Positions 1 to 6,966 of a stretch of 16,848 nucleotides of DNA are shown in pieces. Source of the stretch: Sphingopyxis sp. (GTDB lineage Bacteria; Pseudomonadota; Alphaproteobacteria; Sphingomonadales; Sphingomonadaceae); contig JACEST010000029.1 of assembly GCA_013911715.1 (NCBI GenBank), positions 1 to 16,848 of the forward strand, in the 5' to 3' direction. Position 1 is the stretch's first letter. Every line of letters starts with the position of its first letter. The notes beneath the pieces were generated by a model. The model did no database searches. It worked only from the letters and a program-made list of their open reading frames with translations, and was not told the DNA's origin. The position numbers and the translations under genes are program-made.

Positions 1-1751
1 GATTGGCGGTCGGAGATCTCGACCTCGTCATTGCGGCGCTCCATGCCATCGGTACCAAGCCGTTGGTCGATCAGATCCAGTTTTGCGAGGGCTTCGCCGC
101 ATGGCTCGATGCGCATCGCGGTGAGGTCGAACACCGGCTGACCACTGCGATCGACGAAACCATCGACCGGTTGCAACGTGCGCGAAATTTGGCCGCCGCC
201 GCCCGCTTGCACAGCGCATGGGCCATCCGCGCAAAGACGTTGCCCCGCCCGCAGCCGCCAGCGCCGCGTGACGGACGCACGCGCGTGGCGGTGCTGCCGC
301 TCCAGATGTTCGGCACCGGCGCCGACGGCGATTATTTTGTGGACGGCATCGCGGATGAACTCATCTCCGCGCTGGGGCAGGTGCCGCAGCTGATGGTAAC
401 AGGGCGGACATCGTCCTTTCATTTTCGCGGCAGCGACCTGCCGCTGCCCGCCATCGCCTCGGCGCTCGGCGTGTCGCATGCCATCGAGGGATCGGTGCAG
501 CGCCAGGGGGAGCGCGTGCGTGTCCACGTTCATCTGGTCGACGGCAGCACCGGGTTCGAATTATGGGGTGACCGCTATGATGGCACGCTGGATGACATTT
601 TCCAGCTGCAGGAAAATGTCGCGCAAGCGGTCACGACCGCCATCGGCAACGCACTGGGCGTCACCATGCAACCGCCGCTGGTGGCGGGGCTGACGCACAG
701 CAAGGAGGCCTATGACTTGTATCTGCAGGGGCGCGCGCTGCACGCGCGGGTCTTTGGCGAAGGGGTGCTCTTGCGCGCTGCCGAGCTGCTGGAAAATGCG
801 GTCGCACTTGATCCGAACTTTGCCGAAGCATGGGTGCTGCTGGGTGATGTGCATCAACGCATGGGTATTTACCTTGCTGGCACCAACCAAACCGAAGCAT
901 CGGCAAATATGGCGGATTGCGTCCGCAAGGCGATGGCGATCAATCCGAATTTGGGGATGGCTTATGGCTTGCTGAGTCTACACGAGCTGACCCAGAACAA
1001 CTTCGCGGGCGGACTTGATCTGGCGTTCAAGGGCTATGAGGTTGAACCCAATAATTCGGCCGTGGCGGTCCGCCTCGGCGGGCTGCTGCTCTTTTGCGGC
1101 CTTACGCGCGAAGGCATGCGCTACCTCAACGAGGCGGTTGATCGCGATCCGGTCGATGGCCGCCATTATATGGTGCGCTCGGCCGGGCAGCTGAATCTGG
1201 GCGATATCGACGCCGCCATTGCCGATGCGCAGCGCGCGGTGGACCTTGGCTTTCCGTCCGTCTGGTTGGGCGTGGCCCTTGCTGCGGCGGGCGACCATGC
1301 GGCGGCGGTCGAGGCCTATCAGCAAACCCGGTTCATGCTGAAAAACAGCGTGCCTCCGCCCACCGGCATCGCCCCCATGTCGCCCGAAATGCTCGAGGCC
1401 TATTGGCTGGTCGCGGCAAAGGGCGTGTGCAGCGGGGTGGCCGAGGATCGCGAAACCTATTGCCGCACGCTCGATTATCTCTACGCGACCATGGTCGAGA
1501 AAGACCATCTTGTGATTACCATGCCTGCGGTGTGCATGGGCTATGCCGATTTGTTGTTCAAAACCATCGGTTCGCGCATCACACTGTCAAACATGGCGTG
1601 CCTGATGTCGATGTGGGCGGACATTGATCCGATCCGCCAGATCTGGCAGCACGAGGAATTCATTCCCTTTGCCCAGCGCATCGGCCTGGCGGCGGCGTGG
1701 GACAAATATGGCTGGCCGGACTTGCTGCCGGTGCCGAGCAACCGGACCTGA
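1..1751 (+). CDS. BTAD / TolB-like / TPR regulator, 5'-truncated
   Basis: The reading frame is open at the window edge and has no convincing start, so this is the C-terminal part of a larger protein (582 codons visible). Residues ~1-85 are helical and resemble the C-terminal part of a bacterial transcriptional activator domain (BTAD, as in SARP-type regulators), including the CEGFAAWLDAHRGEVEHRL stretch. Residues ~94-220 are a TolB/FlgO-like domain: VAVLPLQMF, then DGIADELISAL, then ELWGDRYDGTLDDIFQLQE. Residues ~230-560 are TPR-like helical hairpins with repeated A..LDPNFAEAW-type units. In related proteins the missing N-terminus carries an OmpR-type winged helix or a cyclase domain; I expect a winged helix here but cannot see it. 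A DNA-binding regulator or signal-integration role is likely. The inducer and targets are unknown. The repeats just downstream are candidate binding sites. Confidence 0.75.
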   Translation, partial: LAVGDLDLVIAALHAIGTKPLVDQIQFCEGFAAWLDAHRGEVEHRLTTAIDETIDRLQRARNLAAAARLHSAWAIRAKTLPRPQPPAPRDGRTRVAVLPLQMFGTGADGDYFVDGIADELISALGQVPQLMVTGRTSSFHFRGSDLPLPAIASALGVSHAIEGSVQRQGERVRVHVHLVDGSTGFELWGDRYDGTLDDIFQLQENVAQAVTTAIGNALGVTMQPPLVAGLTHSKEAYDLYLQGRALHARVFGEGVLLRAAELLENAVALDPNFAEAWVLLGDVHQRMGIYLAGTNQTEASANMADCVRKAMAINPNLGMAYGLLSLHELTQNNFAGGLDLAFKGYEVEPNNSAVAVRLGGLLLFCGLTREGMRYLNEAVDRDPVDGRHYMVRSAGQLNLGDIDAAIADAQRAVDLGFPSVWLGVALAAAGDHAAAVEAYQQTRFMLKNSVPPPTGIAPMSPEMLEAYWLVAAKGVCSGVAEDRETYCRTLDYLYATMVEKDHLVITMPAVCMGYADLLFKTIGSRITLSNMACLMSMWADIDPIRQIWQHEEFIPFAQRIGLAAAWDKYGWPDLLPVPSNRT

Positions 1752-1772
1752 TCAAGAGGCCGCATCGTCGTG

Positions 1773-1820
1773 ATTGACGCTTTATTGACGCTTTATTGAC
1801 GCTCGCGCGGATTGACGGTG
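1773..1820. promoter_or_regulatory. ATTGACG direct repeats at 11-bp period
   Basis: ATTGACGCTTT occurs at 1773-1783 and 1784-1794, followed by ATTGACGCTCG at 1795-1805 and ATTGACGGTG at 1811-1820. The conserved heptamer ATTGACG thus starts at 1773, 1784, 1795 and 1811, with spacings of 11, 11 and 16 bp. Heptamers at 11-bp spacing are the known binding-site format of SARP/OmpR-type winged-helix activators. The array lies just downstream of a BTAD-containing gene and about 190 bp before the first secreted-protein gene. The function is inferred. It could also be a simple tandem expansion. Confidence 0.45.
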
Positions 1821-1963
1821 CGCCTCCATTGCCAGCATCATCGCGGCACAGGGAAAGCCAAAAATCATCGGCTCGGACGGGTCGCAGCACTGCGATTCCG
1901 AAGGCTAGAAATCTGTGCCTGCGTTGCGGCAGTCACGGCGCGCTTTCCTGTAACGCAGCCGCC

Positions 1964-1984
1964 CGCTCGGTCCCGAGCGCTCGG
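1964..1984. promoter_or_regulatory. GC-rich palindromes in the leader of the first secreted-protein gene
   Basis: CCGAGCGCTCGG (1973-1984) is a perfect 12-bp palindrome ending 18 bp before the ATG at 2003. It overlaps another inverted repeat, CGCTCGG (1964-1970) with CCGAGCG (1973-1979), so two mutually exclusive pairings are possible next to the ribosome binding site GGGAGAGAGA (1991-2000). It could be an operator, a leader RNA switch or chance GC palindromy. Apart from this and the ATTGACG repeats, I see nothing clear in 1752-2002. Confidence 0.25.
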
Positions 1985-2002
1985 TATTTTGGGAGAGAGA
2001 CG

Positions 2003-2455
2003 ATGTCGATGATGAAAAATATGATGATGGCTGCGGCCATGGCGATCACGGTGCCGCAGGCGCTTCCGACGGTCGCGGCGGCGCAGGAATTTCCGCTTGT
2101 CGCCGGGGATTATGCCGATGTTGCTGGCATCTTTGTCAAAGACGGTGCGACGCTGAAATATGCGATGCATATCGCTGGCGACTGGAAGAAGAACCAGGAA
2201 TTTGCAAAATCACAGGGGTGGATCACCGACTATCGGATTTACGTCAACGAGAACCCCCGCGATGGCGAACCGAACGTCTATCTGATGACGATGTTCACCA
2301 GCCTGCCCGATGCGGCCGAGGGCGAACGGCGCCAGAAGGTGTATGACGCCTGGGCCAAGACCACCGAAGCGCAGCGCGACGCCGCTTCGGGAAACCGGGC
2401 CGAATATCGCACCATAAAAAGCAGCATGCTCCTGCGCGAATATAAAGTTCGCTAG
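2003..2455 (+). CDS. Small secreted protein, paralogue 1 (possible dimeric alpha-beta barrel)
   Basis: The protein is 150 aa. The ATG at 2003 is preferred over upstream in-frame TTG codons because GGGAGAGAGA (1991-2000) is correctly placed and an N-terminal signal peptide follows. That peptide has K5, a hydrophobic stretch, and likely cleavage after A27 in TVAAAQE. The mature part contains GDWKKNQEFAKSQGW, then DYRIYVNENPRDGEPNVYLMTMF, and ends in ...LLREYKVR. This order aligns with the next gene (WKKIQELGKAEG, then DYHVL.TNNARAGEPDLILIVEY), so the two are tandem paralogues. The strand-helix-strand pattern is reminiscent of dimeric alpha-beta barrel (NIPSNAP/EthD-like) proteins, but no family motif proves this. 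Location is probably periplasmic or extracellular. Function is unknown. It lies 34 bp upstream of its paralogue, probably in one transcript. Confidence 0.8.
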   Translation: MSMMKNMMMAAAMAITVPQALPTVAAAQEFPLVAGDYADVAGIFVKDGATLKYAMHIAGDWKKNQEFAKSQGWITDYRIYVNENPRDGEPNVYLMTMFTSLPDAAEGERRQKVYDAWAKTTEAQRDAASGNRAEYRTIKSSMLLREYKVR

Positions 2456-2489
2456 GGCGCGTTGACGTCATCAACGAGGGAGAGAGACG

Positions 2490-2936
2490 ATGAAGAGCAT
2501 GAAAGCCTTGTTCACTGGCACCACATTGTTGGTCGCCGCCGCGCTGGCCACACCGTCCGCCGCGCAGGAATCGAGCTACAAACCCGGCACCGTGTGGCAA
2601 GCCGGCCGCATCGACGTGCTGCCCGGCCAGTTCGAAAACTATATGGATTGGCTCGCCACACAGTGGAAGAAGATCCAAGAGCTGGGCAAGGCAGAAGGTA
2701 TCGTGGTCGATTATCACGTGCTGGCGACCAACAATGCGCGCGCCGGTGAACCCGATCTGATCCTGATCGTCGAATATAAGGATTATTTGACCACCGCGCA
2801 GCAGGAAGCCTTTAACAAGAAGGTCAATGCATTGATGTCGCAAGATGATCGCGCCGCCGGGGCCGCGGCCGCTGCACGCGGCAAGATGCGCGAACCCATG
2901 GGCTCGATCGAATATCAGGAATTGGTTCTGAAATAA
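2490..2936 (+). CDS. Small secreted protein, paralogue 2 (possible dimeric alpha-beta barrel)
   Basis: The protein is 148 aa. The ATG at 2490 follows GGGAGAGAGACG, and the 15 nt ending in the ATG (2478-2492) are identical to those of paralogue 1 (1991-2005). The signal peptide has K2 and K5, a hydrophobic core, and likely cleavage after A25 in PSAAQE. The mature part begins with GTVWQAGRIDVLPGQFENYMDWL, a strand-then-helix arrangement typical of ferredoxin-like alpha-beta barrel monomers, and ends SIEYQELVLK. An Ala/Arg-rich helix (RAAGAAAAARGKM, about residues 120-132) is not obvious in paralogue 1. No catalytic motif is visible and I do not assign a function. The 34-bp gap holds GTTGA-CGTCA-TCAAC (2461-2475), a small inverted repeat containing another TTGACG. 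Confidence 0.8.
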   Translation: MKSMKALFTGTTLLVAAALATPSAAQESSYKPGTVWQAGRIDVLPGQFENYMDWLATQWKKIQELGKAEGIVVDYHVLATNNARAGEPDLILIVEYKDYLTTAQQEAFNKKVNALMSQDDRAAGAAAAARGKMREPMGSIEYQELVLK

Positions 2937-2956
2937 GCGACCCATTTCAGAACCAT

Positions 2957-2991
2957 GGCAGGCGGCGCTCAATCCCTGGCCGCCGCCTGCC
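2957..2991 (+). terminator. Putative terminator hairpin after the secreted-protein pair
   Basis: GGCAGGCGGC (2957-2966) pairs perfectly with GCCGCCTGCC (2982-2991) around a 15-nt loop, starting 21 bp after the stop codon at 2936. The tract after the stem (GACTTCTTCG) is only weakly T-rich, so termination may be partial or Rho-assisted. Confidence 0.5.
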
Positions 2992-3025
2992 GACTTCTTC
3001 GCAGCAAGAATCGAAGTTGTTGTTC

Positions 3026-3121
3026 CGTCACCCTGAACTTGTTTCAGGGTCCATGGCGCAAGGTTTCGTCCCAGCGCCATGGATGCTGAAACAGCGAGGC
3101 CATCGCTGAGCCAGCATGACG
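3026..3121. repeat. REP-like multi-hairpin intergenic element
   Basis: The element is bounded by CGTCA (3026-3030) and its complement TGACG (3117-3121). It contains three inverted repeats in series. CCCTGAA/TTCAGGG (3031-3037 with 3043-3049) has loop CTTGT. CCATGGCGC/GCGCCATGG (3051-3059 with 3074-3082) is the second. The third is a nested stem, ATGCTG/CAGCAT (3083-3088 with 3112-3117) enclosing CAGCGA/TCGCTG (3092-3097 with 3103-3108). The motif CACCCTGAACTTGTTTCAGGG is, to my knowledge, a common dispersed repeat in sphingomonad genomes. It sits in the 218-bp gap before the transporter operon and may affect mRNA stability or termination. Confidence 0.7.
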
Positions 3122-3154
3122 ATCCTTCGATAACTGACGCCGATTCAGGAGCCC

Positions 3155-4072
3155 ATGCTCATGGCCAGCACGCTTGTCCTTCCGATGCCGACGCCATCGC
3201 TCGCGCTCAACGAGCACCGCGTCCTGCGCATCACCACGCTGTTCCTGCTCTACATTGCCCAAGGGTTGCCGCTGGGGTTCATCAACTTCGCGCTGCCCGG
3301 CTGGCTCGCGCAAAATGGGGCATCGGCGGCGGCGGTTGGCGCGGTGCTGGCGATGGCCAATCTGCCCTGGACCTTTAAGCTCGCCTATGGCGTGGTCATG
3401 GACCGCTGGGCGTTTTTGGCCATGGGGCGTCGGCGGCCGTGGATTATGTTCGGGCAATTGGCGATGATCGGCACCTTTGCGGTGCTGGCGTTCACCAGCC
3501 CTGCGGTTCAGCAAGTCGCACTCATCACCGTCTTTGCTTTCGCGCTCGGCATGGGCTCGGCAGTCCAAGATGTCGCGGTCGACGGGCTCGCCGCCGACAT
3601 TCTCCCCGAAAATGAGATTGAACATGTAAACGGCGTGATGTTCGGCGGCCAGATGACGGGCATCGCCATCGGCACCGGCCTTGGCGGCACATTGATCGCT
3701 TACCAAGGCGTGCCTGCCGCTGCGCTGGCGCTCGCCGCCATTTTGACGGCCATATTGGCGCTGGCGATACTGGCGCTGCAATCGCACTGGGCCAACCCGG
3801 CGGTCTTCATCGGTTTTATCTTCATCACCGAAATCCTGCGCGCGCTTCGCTTGGTCGCGGGCGGATCGCTGGCGATGCGCCTCTGCACGCCCGCCATCGC
3901 CGCGACGCAGTTCGCGGTGTTCATGGCGGTGTTCAATCTGGGCAGTGTGCTCGGCGGCCTGACGCTGGGCTGGCTCGATGGCTTTGGCGGCATCCCGGCG
4001 ATGCTGGCCGCAGCGGCGCTGTGCAGCTTTGTGGGGGCTGGCCTTACCTTCACTGCAAAGGTGGAGCGCTGA
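3155..4072 (+). CDS. AmpG-like MFS transporter with apparent internal deletion
   Basis: The protein is 305 aa, against roughly 400-450 aa for intact members of this group. AGGAG at 3147-3151 is too close to the ATG at 3155, so the ATG at 3161 (M3) may be the true start. The N-terminal half is a normal MFS half with about six membrane segments. YIAQGLPLGFINFALPGWL lies in TM1 and QDVAVDGLAADILPENE in the TM4-TM5 region, the latter resembling the AmpG (muropeptide permease) signature. After LALAAILTAILALAILAL (about residues 190-208) the sequence goes directly to SHWANPAVFIGFIFITEIL and CTPAIAATQFAVFMAVFNLG, which match the region around TM10-TM11 of full-length relatives. About 100-120 residues, some three helices, therefore seem absent without a frameshift. 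Loss of an odd number of helices would invert the remaining C-terminal part. Function is doubtful: a decayed or remodelled transporter heading an operon. Confidence 0.75.
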   Translation: MLMASTLVLPMPTPSLALNEHRVLRITTLFLLYIAQGLPLGFINFALPGWLAQNGASAAAVGAVLAMANLPWTFKLAYGVVMDRWAFLAMGRRRPWIMFGQLAMIGTFAVLAFTSPAVQQVALITVFAFALGMGSAVQDVAVDGLAADILPENEIEHVNGVMFGGQMTGIAIGTGLGGTLIAYQGVPAAALALAAILTAILALAILALQSHWANPAVFIGFIFITEILRALRLVAGGSLAMRLCTPAIAATQFAVFMAVFNLGSVLGGLTLGWLDGFGGIPAMLAAAALCSFVGAGLTFTAKVER

Positions 4073-4073
4073 G

Positions 4074-5480
4074 ATGGCGTCGGTCGCGCTACCGAATCCG
4101 CAAGCGCTAATCGATGACCGCAGCTTTTTCGGCCATCCACGCGGCATCGCCTATCTGGCGTTCACCGAAATGTGGGAGCGTTTCTCCTTCTACGGGATGC
4201 GCGCGCTGCTCGGGTTGTACATGGTGCAGGAATTGCTGCTGCCTGGGCATATTGAAAATGTCGTCGGCATGGCGAGCCTGCGCGCCGGGCTAGAAGCCTT
4301 GTTCGGACCATTATCGACCATTGCCCTGTCCAGCCAGATTTTCGGTTTTTATGCCGGGCTCGTGTACCTGACCCCGCTGCTCGGCGGATATCTCGCCGAT
4401 CGCTGGTGGGGGGCCAAGCGCACGGTGCTGCTGGGCGTGTTCTTGATGACTGCCGGGCATCTGGTGATGCTGTTCGAGCAAAGCTTTCTCCTCGCGCTGC
4501 TCCTGCTCATCCTCGGTTCGGGCTGCCTTAAGGGCAATATCGCGGCGCAGGTCGGTCATCTTTACGCACCCGGTGATTCCAGCAGGGCGAGCCATGGCTT
4601 CACCATTTTTTCGACCGGCATCAATGTCGGCGCGGCGGGAGGACCACTGCTATGCGGCGCCATGGCACAAATTTATGGCTGGGAGGCCGGGTTTGGTACC
4701 GCAGGCGTTTTGATGTTGCTTGCCTGCGCTATCTATCTGGCCGGGCAGCGGCACCTCGCTGACCGGCCAGTGCATCATAGCGTTGATGCGCAGTCGGCAC
4801 CGCTGACGCGCGGCGAATGGCGGCGCGTCTGGCTGGTCGTTGCGGTCATGGCCATCACCATGTTCCCGCAAATGGCCTATGATCAGTTTCTCAACACCGG
4901 CATGATCTGGGTGGCGAACCATGTCGATCCTTCAACACCTTTTGGCGATGTGCCGGTGGCATGGTTCGCTTCGTTCGATTCGATCATCTGTATCCTCATC
5001 GCGCCAGGGCTGATCGCGCTGTGGGCGGGCATGGCGCGGCGCGGGACAGAGCCGGGCGATATTGGCAAGATCGGCTGGGGCGCGCTGATGTCGGCGGGAT
5101 CAGGCTTGATGTTGGTGCTAGCCGCGCAATGGGCAGGTGAAGGCCGCACCGGTGTCTGGTTGCCGATCGTGGGATATTCCAGCCTTGGGATCGCCTTCAT
5201 GTGGTATTGGCCGATTTTGCTGGCCTTCGTCGCGCGGAACGCTCCGGCCAAGATCAGCGGGCGGATGATGAGCATCACCTATTTCACCCTGTTTTTCACC
5301 AATGTCATGGGTGGGCTGATCGGCAGTTTGTATGAATGGATGGGGCCAGTCAATTTCTGGCTGTGCAACACAGCGATCTCAGCAAGCGGCGCGCTGGCGG
5401 CGCTGCTGTTCGGCCCAGCGATTAACCGCGCGCTGGCTGCTATTCCTGCTGAATTGCCGCCTGAACGAGTGCGTGTATGA
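4074..5480 (+). CDS. POT/PTR2-family proton-coupled oligopeptide transporter
   Basis: The protein is 468 aa, the normal POT-family length, and sits in the inner membrane. The ATG at 4074 is chosen over upstream in-frame codons because GGAG (4063-4066) is well placed and it lies one base after the stop of the preceding gene, implying translational coupling. The family signature is plain. E32-x-x-E35-R36 lies in FTEMWERFSFYGMRALLGLY (TM1), the motif linked to proton coupling. GGYLADRWWGAKRTVLLG marks the TM2-TM3 loop, and FTIFSTGINVGAAGGPLLCG the TM4-TM5 region. The remaining sequence is strongly hydrophobic, fitting 12-14 helices. Substrates are most likely di- and tripeptides. The gene overlaps the downstream permease by ATGA. 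The sequence cannot say whether this is a classic DtpT-like peptide carrier or one with other substrates. Confidence 0.9.
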   Translation: MASVALPNPQALIDDRSFFGHPRGIAYLAFTEMWERFSFYGMRALLGLYMVQELLLPGHIENVVGMASLRAGLEALFGPLSTIALSSQIFGFYAGLVYLTPLLGGYLADRWWGAKRTVLLGVFLMTAGHLVMLFEQSFLLALLLLILGSGCLKGNIAAQVGHLYAPGDSSRASHGFTIFSTGINVGAAGGPLLCGAMAQIYGWEAGFGTAGVLMLLACAIYLAGQRHLADRPVHHSVDAQSAPLTRGEWRRVWLVVAVMAITMFPQMAYDQFLNTGMIWVANHVDPSTPFGDVPVAWFASFDSIICILIAPGLIALWAGMARRGTEPGDIGKIGWGALMSAGSGLMLVLAAQWAGEGRTGVWLPIVGYSSLGIAFMWYWPILLAFVARNAPAKISGRMMSITYFTLFFTNVMGGLIGSLYEWMGPVNFWLCNTAISASGALAALLFGPAINRALAAIPAELPPERVRV

Positions 5481-6835
5481 CCGCCATCGCAATCCCCACT
5501 CCCGGCCAGCTCCAGCTGCGCCTCGGTATCGCCTTTGCCCTCGCGGTCAGTGTCGGCAACATCATCGGGTCGGGCATTATGCGCACGCCTGGTCTGGTGG
5601 CCGATCAAGTGCCCGTGGTGTGGATGCTGCTCGGCCTGTGGGCGCTGGGCGGGCTGCATGTGCTGTTGTCTGCCAACGTTGCCTCCGAACTTGCCACGAG
5701 CATTCCCAAGGCGGGCGGCAGTTATGTGCCGGTGCGCGCGGCGTTCGGGGAGTCGATGGGGTTGCTGTGCGGTTGGACCGACTGGCTTTCAAATACCGCC
5801 GCGATAGCGGCCTTGTCTTTTGCCTGTGCCAACTTTGTCGGGACGATCTGGCCTGATGTCGCGGCGCATAGCGCGCCGGTCGCGGCGGGGTTTGCGCTGT
5901 CGATCATCGCGCTCAACTGGCGCGGGGTGCGCGAGGGGCAGGTGGCGCAAACACTGGGCAGCATCATCAAGGTTGCGTTGATTGGCGGGGTGATTGCCGT
6001 CGCCTTCCTCGCCGAGCCGATCCCGGTTGGCGAAGTCGTCGCGCGGGCAGGGGCTGGTATGGCCGCTGCGGCACCGGCCTTTGGCTTTTTTGCGATCATT
6101 GCCGCCTATCAGATGATCTATGGCGCCTATACCGGCTGGCACGCGCCGATCTATTTCGTCGAGGAGGATCGCAACGCGGTCACCAACATCCCGCGCGCGA
6201 TGCTGATCTCGATCCTGCTCGTCGCCGCAATTTATGTGGCGCTGAACCTCAGCCTGCTGAGCGCACTCGACATGACGGCATTGCGGGCATCCGATCTGCC
6301 GGTCGCGCTCGTCATCGAAAATGCATTTGGTCGCTCGGGCGGCGTGCTGGTGGCGTTGCTGGCGATTGTCATTGTCGTGGTGGCGATCAACGCCATCGTG
6401 ATGTCGAGTGCGCGCGTCCTTTACGGCATGGCGCGCGACGGCCTGTTCCTGCCAGCAGCATCGCAGGTCAACGCCGGTGGGACGCCAAATGTCGCGATGG
6501 CCATCACCGCAGTTCTGGCCCTGATGCTCATCTTTTCAGGGGGCTTTGCCTTTCTGTTCAAGCTGACGGCGGCCTTGGCGATCTTCGCCTTCTTCCTCTA
6601 TGAAGCATCACTGTTCGCGCTGCGGCGGCAACAGCCAGACTTGCCCCGTCCGTTCCGCGCGATTTGCTATCCAGTCCTGCCCGCGCTGGTGTGCTTGCTC
6701 GATCTGGGCCTGCTGATCGCTTTTATCGCCGCCGATCCGATCAGCGGGCTGTATATGGCTGGCCTGATTTCAGTGTGCATTCCCGTCGGCATCATCCTGC
6801 ATCGCCGCCGCGCGCGACCTGTGGTTACGCCATGA
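5477..6835 (+). CDS. APC-superfamily amino acid permease
   Basis: The protein is 452 aa with about 12 predicted hydrophobic segments, the usual length for amino acid-polyamine-organocation permeases. The TM1 motif GNIIGSGIMRTPG (residues ~27-39) is the unwound substrate-binding segment typical of the family. PKAGGSYVPVRAAFGESMGLLCGWTD-like sequence marks TM2-TM3, and SARVLYGMARDGLFLP the TM8 region. The start ATG at 5477 overlaps the preceding stop (ATGA), giving strong translational coupling to the POT transporter. The pairing of a peptide importer with an amino acid permease suggests uptake of peptides with uptake or exchange of released amino acids. Specificity cannot be read from the sequence. 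Confidence 0.9.
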   Translation: MTAIAIPTPGQLQLRLGIAFALAVSVGNIIGSGIMRTPGLVADQVPVVWMLLGLWALGGLHVLLSANVASELATSIPKAGGSYVPVRAAFGESMGLLCGWTDWLSNTAAIAALSFACANFVGTIWPDVAAHSAPVAAGFALSIIALNWRGVREGQVAQTLGSIIKVALIGGVIAVAFLAEPIPVGEVVARAGAGMAAAAPAFGFFAIIAAYQMIYGAYTGWHAPIYFVEEDRNAVTNIPRAMLISILLVAAIYVALNLSLLSALDMTALRASDLPVALVIENAFGRSGGVLVALLAIVIVVVAINAIVMSSARVLYGMARDGLFLPAASQVNAGGTPNVAMAITAVLALMLIFSGGFAFLFKLTAALAIFAFFLYEASLFALRRQQPDLPRPFRAICYPVLPALVCLLDLGLLIAFIAADPISGLYMAGLISVCIPVGIILHRRRARPVVTP

Positions 6836-6966
6836 ACCCCAGATTGGCGCTGGCGAAGCGGCCGATATTGGTCACGGTGCGCGGCGGCCCCGGCAGCATC
6901 GCTATACTGGCGCGCGCGCAGAGCCGGGGCTAGGTATCGCGCAGGTCGATTGAGGAGATACCTGCC

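Noticed and set aside
1773..1820. ATTGACG array as a CRISPR
   Set aside because: The repeats are 7-11 bp with no distinct spacers, far below CRISPR repeat size.
1796..2002. 69-codon N-terminal extension of the first secreted protein
   Set aside because: It would start at a TTG in the repeat array and place the signal peptide internally. The ATG at 2003 has a proper ribosome binding site.
2295..3080. 261-codon minus-strand frame
   Set aside because: It starts inside the REP-like element, a known source of false proteins containing LKQVQGD, and lies opposite two convincing genes.
3044..4147. 367-codon minus-strand frame
   Set aside because: It is antisense to the MFS transporter and runs through the REP-like repeat. 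It is rich in Arg/His/Gln, as expected for a shadow frame.
6832..6933. 33-codon frame starting ATGA-overlapped with the permease stop
   Set aside because: The start is coupled in the right way, but the product (Arg/Ala-rich, no domain or signal) looks like chance and no ribosome site of its own is seen. Kept only as a possibility.
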